Position numbers and translations under genes: made by a program. Shown in pieces: positions 55,289 through 64,000 of a stretch of 64,000 nt of DNA (position 1 is its first letter; each line of letters opens with the position of its first letter). Location of the stretch: the NCBI RefSeq assembly GCF_905171765.1, contig NC_053391.1, positions 657,791,750 to 657,855,749 on the forward strand. Reading direction: 5' to 3'. Below the pieces are notes generated by a model. That model did no database searches, was not told the origin of the DNA, and saw nothing but the letters and a program-made list of their open reading frames with translations. This DNA is from Bufo bufo (lineage: Eukaryota; Chordata; Amphibia; Anura; Bufonidae).

Positions 55289-56039
55289 AGGGAACCTGTC
55301 ACCTCCAAAACACATTTCAAACCGACATCATTACCTTACAGTAGCCCCCAGTGTGTTCCTAATCATGTTTTTCATTCCTCCACTGGTTGTTGTATACTTT
55401 ATAAAAATGCTGTTTTAATCGGTGTTTTCGCTATCCTCAGAGTCAGCTTGAAGTCAAGGGGGCAGCGGCCTTCTTGCTTCAAGTCCAGCTAAGCCCGCCC
55501 CTTACCCGTCCTCCCTTCACTGAGATGGACATCCGGCTGTGAGGATGGGATCGTGCAAGTCTTGCGCATGCGCAGTGCACTCCTTGTCACTGCGCGATCC
55601 CGTTTCCAGCTCCCGCACTCAGCCAGACGCTGTCCTCCATCTGCGTATGCGCCAGGCACTCGCGCATAATGGAGAAGGCTGGCGCATGCGCAGAGAGAGA
55701 AAAGCGGCCGGCTGAGTGCGGGAGACGGGATCGCGCAGTGACAAGGAGCGCACAGCGCATGCGCGAGACTTGCACGATCCCAGCCTCACAGCAGGATGTC
55801 AATCACAGTGAAGGGAGGAAGGGTAAGGGGCGGGCTTAGCTGGACTTGAAGCAAGGAGGCCGCTGCTCCCTTGACTTCAAGCTGACTCTGAGGATAGTGA
55901 AAACACAGATTAAAACAGCATTTTTATAAAGTATACAACAACCAGTGGAGGAATGAAAAACATGATTAGGAACACACTGGGGGCTACTGTAAGGTAATGA
56001 TGTCGGTTTAAAATGTGTTTTGGAGATGACAGGTTCCCT
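55289..56039. mobile_element. TTAA palindromic MITE
   Basis: Ends agggaacctgtcacct and its near inverse, flanked by ttaa at 55285-55288 and 56040-56043. Arms of about 300 bp (gtaaggtaatgatgtcgg, gcttgaagtcaaggg). The centre has gcgcatgcg-type motifs. Confidence 0.93.
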
Positions 56040-56225
56040 TTAATAGGGTTGATCATGCTGACAGAGCCTTTATAAGCATATGCAACAATGATGCAGATTT
56101 ACCTCGAATATTTCCCAGGAAAAGATATGGAAATCAAACCCTGGATCTTCATGTCTATGACTAGGGATGAGCAAATCGAGTTCGGATGTAGTAACCAGGT
56201 TCACCATTGTGAATACTGAGCTTTA

Positions 56226-56682
56226 GGCCTCATGCACACGACCGTTTTTTATTGCGGTCCGCAAAACGGATTTCCGTTTTTCCGTGATCTGTGACCGTTT
56301 TTTCTTCCGTGGGTCTTCCTTGATTTTTGGAGGATCCATGGACATGAAAAGTGAAAAAAAAAAACTACGTCAAGTTTGCATTGAAAATGATAAGAAAAAC
56401 GGACACGGATCACGGACACGGATCACGGACGCGGATGACTATCTTGTGTACATCCGTGATTTTTCACGGACCCATTGACTTGAATGGGTCCGTGAACCGT
56501 TGTCCGTGAAAAAAATAGGACAGGTCATATTTTTTTCACGGACTGGAAAAACGGATCACGGACGCGGAAACCAAACGGTGCATTTTCCGATTTTTCCACG
56601 GACCCATTGAAAGTCAATGGGTCCGCGGAAAAAAAATGGAACAACGGCCGCGGATGCACACAACGGTCGTGTGCATGAGGCC
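56226..56682. mobile_element. Harbinger-like MITE, TTA duplication
   Basis: Ends ggcctcatgcacacgaccg and its inverse, flanked by tta at 56223-56225 and 56683-56685. 457 bp, same family as 39234. Confidence 0.93.
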
Positions 56683-57019
56683 TTACAGGAACTCATTAAA
56701 AGTATATTTTTTTTTTTTCTGGGATTCTATCATTTCTGCATTTCAGCCCCAAATAAAAAACAAAACAAACAAACAAACTGCCATTTCCTTCCATATCGAC
56801 TCTGATTCCCTGCACTGGTACTGTTGTTTCACTTTGCACGCTGACATGCCTTCCATATTGAGGACATGTCAATTAACCACCCCACCGCTATAGATCAGAA
56901 GGACAGAGAGAGGTTGGGCATTATGTCCAACAGCATGTTGGGTTGGACCTGATGACCAGTGATCACGACAGAGCAACCTAAGCTGCAGAATTAAAAAACA
57001 AACAAAAAAAAAACCCTTA

Positions 57020-58110
57020 AGGGGGCTTCCACACGGTGCCGATTAGTCATGTTTTTTCCATGTGGACTTTCTGTGGAAAAACCACTGCATAATACAGTAC
57101 CAGCAAAGTGTATGTCATGTACACTTTGTTTTTTTCTTTGACCTGTTGTGCATATTATGAGTAGTGATGTCCCGAACTATTCGCCGGCGAACAGTTCCCG
57201 GCGAACATAGCTTGTTCGCGTTCGCTGCGGCGGGCGAACGTATGCGATGTTTGGTCCGCCCACTATACATCATCATTGAGCAAACTTTGACCCTGTACCT
57301 CACAGTCAGCAGACACATTCCAGCCAATCAGCAGCAGACCCTCCCTATCAGACCCTCCCACCTCCTATCAAAAAGCAAGGACAGCATCCATCTTAGATTC
57401 ATTCTGAAGCTGCAGTGTCACAAATTTGACTAAGTTGTAATCGCAATGCGATTAATACAGGTTATATTAACCACATTGTGAATTCATCTTAGAGCTGGGT
57501 TCCTAATGGTTGTATTGCTAGAATATAACGAAGATTGAGAATATAGTGCTATATCCGTTATATTCGTCAATTCTAGCAATACAACCATTAGGAACTCAGA
57601 TCTAAGTTGAATTCGCAATGCGATTAATGCAGGTTATATTGAGCGCATTGCGAATTCAACTTACCACACTCTGCGTCAACGTAATTTTCCATGGGAGTTT
57701 TGCCATGGATCCCCCTCCGGCATGCCACAGTCCAGGTGTTAGTCCCCTTCAAAACAACTTTTCCATCACTATTGTGGCCAGAAAGAGTCCCTGTGGGTTT
57801 TAAAATTCGCCTGCCTAATAAAGTCTACGGCGGTTCGCCCGTTCGCGAACATTTGCGGAAATTCACGTTCGCCGTTCGCGAACATAAAATTTTATGTTCG
57901 CGACATCTCTAATGATGAGATCTGCAGCATGTCAATTGTAGTTTCTGGGTATATTGCACACTTTTCATCTGTTAGATCAAATCTGCACAAAAAAACACAG
58001 CAAAATCATGATAAATAGTGTGTATTTCTGTGTGTTTTTGTGTAGTTTTGATGCAGATTTCTAGAACATTTTCTGCACACAAATCTCCACCGTGTGCAGC
58101 CACGCTAAAG
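57020..58110. mobile_element. MITE with ccacacgg ends, split by a hAT MITE
   Basis: Ends gggggcttccacacgg and ccgtgtgcagccacgc are imperfect inverses. Interior blocks are degraded inverted pairs. Confidence 0.55.
57162..57911. mobile_element. hAT MITE, 750 bp, 8-bp duplication
   Basis: Ends tagtgatgtcccgaac and gttcgcgacatctcta. Flanks attatgag (57154-57161) and atgatgag (57912-57919) match 7 of 8. The right third matches 7848-8089. Contains a central inverted pair (gaatataacg.. / cgttatattc). Confidence 0.9.
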
Positions 58111-58129
58111 GGTCCAGAATATCATAAAA

Positions 58130-58400
58130 ATGGGTCAACATTTTGGAAATAAATCATCAACAATCCACCTCTGCTCTGGCTGCCCAGTCCCTCGCCATTC
58201 TCCATTTCCTGCTGAATTCATGATGTCCCAACACAGGGACCATTGCAGTCTTCACTCATGACAGCTATGCCAGATCTATTTTTAATGAACTACAATGACT
58301 TGAAGTGGGATCCACTGGTGTTCAGTCTGGTACAGGGTCAGATGTCCAACAAGAGCACCAGAGGATCCTCTGGTGGACCCAGTGGATAAGACAAGGTTAA
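58130..58400. repeat. Dispersed repeat, copy without MITE
   Basis: Parallels 60395-60900: ggtcaacattttggaaataa, ccacctctgctctgg, gacagctatgccagatc, gtgggatccactgg, caggtacagggtcaga-type block. Confidence 0.75.
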
Positions 58401-59589
58401 TTTCCCTGACTCAGTCCCTGCAGGAAGTTAGGTGTGGATCCTGGATCCGCCTCTAGTTCAGTCTAGTGAGTATAGAGTTAGGGTTAGGAAGTGAGAGCTA
58501 TGACTTGTGCTCCACTCCTCAGGACTGGACTAATGTTCAAGAGAATCACCTTCTCTGAGGATTATCTACTGAGTAAAAGACCTAAAGAACCAAGAACAGG
58601 AATTTGCATGACCAAGCGTTGGATTTAGTCAGTAAGGTATTCTGGTGATCAAAGCTAATTTACTGCAGTAAGAGCGACATTATTAATTCACCTTTGGAAA
58701 TGGTCTGACCTACCATATCTAAATCCAGAACCCCTCAGTTGGGAATTACAGCCACCATTGCAAGAATAATATTGCCAGCCTTAGATTCTGCAGGAAGAGA
58801 CTCTGGGAAGGTAGAGTGGAAAGAGTACCACAATTCCCATCCTTGATCAATTCTTTGAAGCTGTGTTTTGATACCATTGGGTGTACTACAACTCCCATTC
58901 TGCACTTTAGTAAGGAAAGACATTCATTTTCCACAACTGGCCTGGTTATTGACTCCTGTACCATACACTGGCCACTGCTTCTGCACCAAACCTATACAAG
59001 GATACCTCAGCCACTATCAGGCAGGGGCTCCATCATCAGGGTGTGCTCCGAGGGAAGAAAGGGTTTGCCCTCCTATCACTGCCTTGGCCCTACGGAGCAT
59101 CGGTCTGAGGACTGCTACTAGGATTGACTGTTACAACCAGAGCCACTACAACTGCCATCCTCCGCTCCACTTCTCCTGGGTTTTCTGGCACAACTGAAAC
59201 AAAAATTGCTTAAAAGTGGGTGTGAACAAAGGATGGGCCCTAAGGGTCATTTTCTCTGGTGTGCCCAAGGAACTTCAGTCCAAAGCTAGTCAGGTGACCC
59301 TTTTTTTATGGGAATAGTGCTGCAGACGGTGCTATTCTTTCCATCGCTACAAATCCCATTGATTTCTTCTAACATTTTGCTTCCTTTTTAGTTTTGCCCA
59401 CTTGAACGTATTTTTATCAGATGCATTTTTATTTTGATAGTGGTCAAACCACAATAGGAAATTCTGGTCCACCATCGGCATTGCAAGACGCCTTCCTCAG
59501 ACACGGTTACATCAAAGCCATCAATTTTTGCAAAGAGAAATTCAGCCTAACATGTTGCAAGTCATCTGTCAAAAACGGGGTTAACTAGG
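58401..59589. other. No gene recognised
   Basis: Ordinary DNA; short frames without motifs. Confidence 0.4.
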
Positions 59590-60060
59590 CCAGGAAGCGG
59601 AGCACACCAGAGGACTTCATTAGTGTTACGTAGCGCAGCGGATCCATTTCCACCCACCCGAGGTTATGATTTATTCATCTCAAAATAAGAACAAAGAAGC
59701 AGGGGTCAGAAATCAACATCTCAAGGAAATAATGAAACATGCCGCACGTCTGCTGTCAGTAGAGTCAATATGAGGAGAAAATATTTGGCAAGTATTCAAT
59801 TTACTTTAGATTATACCTGGTAATTAGCACTGCAGTGCATCCACGTCGTATTGTTAGAGATTATTTTACTGCTGAAATGTCAAAAATAAAAAGCGGTTCG
59901 AAAATTGTTCTTTATTTTTATGCTCATTAAAAACTTGTGTGAAGTGTTCGATGTTTAGCACGACCCCAATCACAGGTTATCAAATCACCAACGTGTCTCA
60001 TCAGTCACATTAGCGCAGTGGGCGTTTCCTCAGGTTCCTAGGGCGGCGTTTAATGGGGTT
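59590..60060. other. Non-repetitive block, candidate conserved non-coding DNA
   Basis: No TE marks. Holds many A/T-rich homeobox-type cores (ggtaattagcac, gctcattaaaaac). Candidate only. Confidence 0.3.
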
Positions 60061-60394
60061 ATCCGACGACAACAAGAGTTTTTAGTTGGTTTGGAAAGCT
60101 AAATTCCTTAAAATGAATAATATGCTGTAATTGTAAAGATTTTGTGGATGTCCCGATACCAGTGCCGGTCCTGTGGTCCTGGAAGGGGAGCTCTGGCTGT
60201 TCTTACGACACAGACGAAAGCTTCCCGATTGTCTGGCCCAGTTCATTAGTCAGCCCATCCTTTGTCTTCGGCCGGTAAAAACAGCTAGCTTAGTTTAATG
60301 AGTCAAATTGAAAGCTTTCAACTTCACATCACCGACGTGGAGAAAAGGAGAAGTGGCACAACAACAAAAAAATAATCTACTTAAAGGGGTTCTC

Positions 60395-60900
60395 CAAAAT
60401 ATTGTTAAAACAGGTCAACATGTTGGAAATAAATAATTAGCAATCAAAAATCCACCTCTGCTCTGGTGCTGAGTCTGTCCAGTCCCTTGCCATTCTCCTT
60501 TTACTGCAGTGAGGACATCCCAACACAAAGACCTGTGACCACTGCCCCTGAACCCAGGACAGCTATGCCGGATCCATTTTCAAAAGGATTCAGTTGACTT
60601 AAAGGGGTTATCCAACATTATATCAGACCTAACAGAGCGGCTGACCTACGGTGGTGATCATACTTACCTGGTCCCGGCCACAGGGTTCAGTCTCTATTGC
60701 TTCCTGGCTGGCTGCTCAACTCCTTAGTGTGCTGATATCCATATCCTGTTGATTACCATCACAGGTCAGCCACTCTGTGAGGTCTGATATAATGTTGTAT
60801 AACCCCTTTAAGTGGAATCCACTGGGCTTCAGTCAGGTACAGGGTCAGACTGGCCCATCAGATACCCAAAGGATCCTCCACTGTGCCCAAATGCTGACAC
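60395..60900. repeat. Dispersed repeat, copy with a MITE
   Basis: Same as 58130-58400 but interrupted at a TTAA by the MITE at 60603. Confidence 0.75.
60603..60807. mobile_element. TTAA MITE, 205 bp
   Basis: Ends aggggttatccaacattata and its near inverse, flanked by ttaa at 60599-60602 and 60808-60811. The minus strand at 60660-60670 is CAGGTAAGTAT. Confidence 0.93.
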
Positions 60901-61365
60901 AATAATGGACCCCTCATAAGACAGAACATCTGTCGTCTAGAAGAAGACAGTTTCATTTTGAGGTGGTCCTGGAAGTGGAGCCCTCAATGTTGTTCCGACA
61001 GCAGACAACCCCAAACCCCCCCAACCTGTGTTGGTGATGTGATGAAGAAGTCATTTGCCAGCCCCATTCTCCATGTCTGATGGTATAAACACTGGCCATC
61101 TTCACATTAGCGACACAGAAAGGAGGAGAAAGGACAAGGGAAAAGAAATCCTGAAATCCAGAATATCGTTAAAACAGGTCATGTTGGAAAAAATATCAAT
61201 CAATAATAATCAACAGCAAATACTGTATGTATTAATTTGTGTTGGTATTACCCAAGTACGGTATGGCAGTATTTTATCTTTTCATGGTGTGGTGGTGGGC
61301 ATTGTTATTTAGGTATCAGTACCGAAGAGCTGTAATTGGGACACCACAGTGTATTCCGCTGTCAA
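60901..61365. other. No gene recognised
   Basis: No frame with motifs, no clear repeat edges. Confidence 0.4.
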
Positions 61366-61636
61366 AGGGGTATTCCCATTTAGATATTTATGACATATCG
61401 ATAGTTGCGGGTCTCATCTCATAGCTATGGGACTTCCGAAAGTAGACTAACTCTAGCTGAGCTACCTAAAAGGGAATTTAGAGGACGCTGCACATGAGCG
61501 GCACTCTCTCCTTTCATGGTGAGAATGCATTCTTGAGATAGGTGCAGGTCCCACCTGTGGACATTTATGACATATGGCATAAATGGCATATTTATGGCAT
61601 ATCCCAAGGCATGAATGTCCAGATAGGACAACCCCT
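61366..61636. mobile_element. TTAA-type MITE
   Basis: Ends aggggtattcccatt and ggacaacccct; right ttaa (61637-61640), left tcaa. Inner tatttatgacatat occurs on both sides. Confidence 0.75.
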
Positions 61637-61640
61637 TTAA

Positions 61641-63555
61641 CTAGGCGCCATATGGTCTGGTTGTTGCACATTGTATGAAAGTACATTATTGGGGTTATAA
61701 CAGAAGCTACTTCACAGACCGCCATCTAATAGAAGGCCCTCCTGGTACACATATCATTCTGTGGGGCTCCAAAGCATATTCTAACAACTGTATGTACTAT
61801 TTGCGTCCCATCTATATTCTTACAAGAGCCTTCATTATATTCCCAGAAAAAAAAATGAAAGACGTCAAAAGTGTTTATGCTCGAACATCATAAAACCACA
61901 TTAAATACTCTGCAGAGTGTTATATTCGTGTTCCTGAATTTCTAGTGCAGCCTTGTAGATTTTATTAGTTTTTGGTAGTGTAAATAAATCAAGAATTGAG
62001 AAGTCATAAAAACACTTAGGAAACAGAAATGGTCATAAAGCATAAGTAGTAATTTTCAATTCTTGGTTTTCTATGTCTCTCAAAACTTGGAATAGGTTTT
62101 GTGAAACTTTTGTGGCCATTTTTTAATATGTGATATTATTAAATAGTACAGAGACCAAGAGAAAAAGGAAAGGCATTACAGACAGTTGCCCAGAGACTTG
62201 ATGTAAAGAAGTCTCACAGCCAAAAATATATTAATATGCCGCCATACTGGTGGTGGTTCTAGGAGGAGCTAAACTTGGTTTCTCCAACTTCCAACCCCTT
62301 GTAGAAGAAAGTGGTGGCATGACCCTTGGGCCATAGCGCTGTTCACTGACACTTGACTACTCAATGCTTTTCATTTTTAACATTTGCAGTGAACCACTTG
62401 GGGGTTAATGTTGTGATTCATTGCTAAGGGGTTGATAGTCAGGTTCACTACTTTAAAATGTCTACTTTTATTCTGTGAACGGTACACAACATAGGGGTGA
62501 TCCCAAAAGACTATGTACGGGAGGAAATAGTTAAACTGGTGGTTCTTAGTGTAGTTGCTGGGAGACAGACTGGTCCTGTCCCCCTGGTTTGAGATTCTGC
62601 TTATGAGCAAGCTAGAAACAAGACCTGTTTGATGTGTGCTGTAGCCAAGTAGGCCAAAAGAGAATTTTTCTCCAGGAAAGCAGCATTCCTAAGAGTGAAT
62701 AGCAGCCAGAAAAGCAAATGTTTTAATGATTATCCTCTGGAAGAAGAAAGAATTAAATTACTGCAGAAGGTTGAGAACCAGGTGAGTGCGTGGACTAGTC
62801 AGCAAAGGTACTCTTATAGCTTTGGACTTTGCTGCATGTGGTTAAGGTTAATTGCTTTCAGCACCTGCCGTACTTCTGAGATTGACCATCAATTCTCGAA
62901 CTGCATTCCACAGATTGGGCATTGCTGGTATATGGGGAAAGAATTTGCATGGCTACAGCAAGCCGACTTGCTGTAAATTAATCATGGGATACCCCTCTAA
63001 CGGTACACAACATGGGGGTAACAAAAAGAGTACCACACAATCCAGCATGAAAACCCTGGGCCTTGCGGCTTAAAAGGTGAAAAGAAATGTATGTAACATG
63101 GAGCTCTGTATACTACGAGGGCATTTTATTTAATGAAAATTGCAGCACATATAGTTTAAGTTTTATAGTATAAGAAACATTACAACCATTTCCACTAAGG
63201 GAATGCAGAGACAGAACTCTAGTTATGGGATTCATAATGACAAACAGCAGACAACGCAGCTGGTTCATAAGGGGAACCGAGGAGTAATATAAACTTCAGG
63301 ACACTACCTGAGTCACGAAAAAGGTTAATCAGAAGATTTATTGAAAATAAGGATATAGTGTTAGAGCAAGGGAAATGCACACAGGGGAACATAGAAGAGT
63401 AAAACGCAGGATCAAACCAAAAGCAAAATCAATAATGGAAAGAGGCTGAAATCCAGACTCATAAAAACAAGATCAAATGTCCTACAATAACTGGGACAGT
63501 CAAATATCTATGACAATAGTACAACATCCAGTACCACAAATATTGTGTATATATA
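61641..63555. other. About 1.9 kb without gene or clear repeat
   Basis: A short direct repeat (acggtacacaacat) occurs near 62479 and 63001; otherwise no structure was found. Confidence 0.4.
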
Positions 63556-64000
63556 CACTCACCTAAAGAATTATTAGGAACACCATACTAATACGGTGTT
63601 GGACCCCCTTTTGCCTTTAGAACTGCCTTAATTCTATGTGGCATTGATTCAACAAGGTGCTGATAGCATTCTTTAGATATGTTGGCCCATATTGATAGGA
63701 TAGCATCTTGCAGTTGATGGAGATTTGAGGGATGCACATCCAGGGCACGAAGCTCCCGTTCCACCACATCCCAAAGATGCTCTATTGGGTTGAGATCTGG
63801 TGACTGTGGGGGCCATTTTAGTACAGTGAACTCATTGTCATGTTCAAGAAACCAATTTGAAATTATTAAAGCTTTGTGACATGGTGCATTATCCTGCTGG
63901 AAGTAGCCATCAGAGGATGGATACATGTTCTCATTCTGTTTACGCCAAATTCGGACTCTACCATTTGAATATCTCAACAGAAATCGAGACTCATCAGACC
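63556..64000 (-). mobile_element. Tc1/mariner element, truncated by the window edge
   Basis: Terminus cactcacctaaagaattatt after ta (63554-63555). The transposase end lies inside it. The rest is beyond 64000. Confidence 0.9.
63588..64000 (-). pseudogene. Tc1-like transposase, C-terminal half with internal deletion
   Basis: The minus strand opens with the first catalytic region (SDESRF at the window edge), then VRIWRKQNENMYP, and passes straight to DGYFQQDNAPCHKA (second Asp), WPPQSPDLNPIEHLWDVVE (Glu) and the C-terminal MPHRIKAVLKAKGGPTP. The roughly 70 residues that Tc1 proteins normally have between the first and second Asp regions are missing, in frame. The 129-codon stretch is otherwise open. 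Inactive. Confidence 0.9.

Larger units (their letters stand above)
54077..56064. mobile_element. Two-kb foldback element, split by a TTAA MITE
   Basis: Ends cagcatgatcaaccctatta and its inverse at 56042-56064. Arms of about 590 bp (for example gctgattaaaaccatacc; cagctgcagagatatctgc; ttataatgaaaccagtaat and their inverses) meet near 54690. The MITE at 55289 sits close to the right terminus. Confidence 0.85.

Noticed and set aside
62479..63015. acggtacacaacat direct repeat as a target duplication
   Set aside because: No element ends next to the copies, and the flanks differ.

Overview
The window reads as non-coding vertebrate DNA, most likely from a frog or toad (inference). I recognise no host protein-coding exon. 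Almost every long reading frame belongs to a transposable element or is an accident of a tandem repeat. The amphibian call rests on the mix of elements: hAT elements with frog-type 8-bp duplications, many TTAA-flanked MITEs with AGGGG ends, many TTA/TAA-flanked Harbinger-like MITEs, Tc1/mariner copies, V-SINE pieces, an L2 tail, a SPIN-like hAT, and Ty3/gypsy elements. Layout. 0-8 kb: a minus-strand hAT element (terminal leader, 74-bp minisatellite, start of its ORF) sits in a gypsy pol relic; then comes a frameshifted hAT transposase, three tandem antisense U2 snRNA-like units, and a second hAT fragment ending in a hAT terminus. 8-17 kb: nested MITEs, an internally deleted Tc1, a near full-length but broken Tc1, and an older duplication. 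17-23 kb: a 38-bp perfect hairpin, a possible LTR, a second duplication, a possible conserved non-coding block and nested MITEs. 23-29 kb: a MITE swollen by a 173-bp higher-order minisatellite, a SPIN-like hAT carrying a 373-bp palindrome, and a 105-bp LINE-like insertion with a 13-bp target duplication. 29-40 kb: nested Harbinger-like MITEs with G-rich arms, a V-SINE piece, an unclassified repeat, and TTAA MITEs. 40-45 kb: a young gypsy-type LTR element (40882-44505), minus strand, carrying only gag and protease, with near-identical LTRs and the duplication ATGAC, inserted in an older LTR-like repeat. 45-58 kb: hAT pieces, palindromic MITEs, two LTR-like repeats, an L2 tail, and a 2-kb foldback with tRNA-like boxes in its arms. 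58-64 kb: a dispersed repeat present with and without a TTAA MITE, quieter DNA, and a truncated Tc1 at the right edge. How the parts relate: most of the structure is nesting, and target duplications let the order of insertions be read at several sites. The only element here that looks recently active is the gag-pro LTR element; it lacks polymerase and integrase and would need another element to supply them. Non-repetitive AT-rich blocks near 12.5, 20.9, 28.9, 51, 53.8 and 59.8 kb are the best places to look for host regulatory DNA; one holds a perfect 14-base CTCF core match. All calls were made by eye; family names come from remembered motifs, not database searches.
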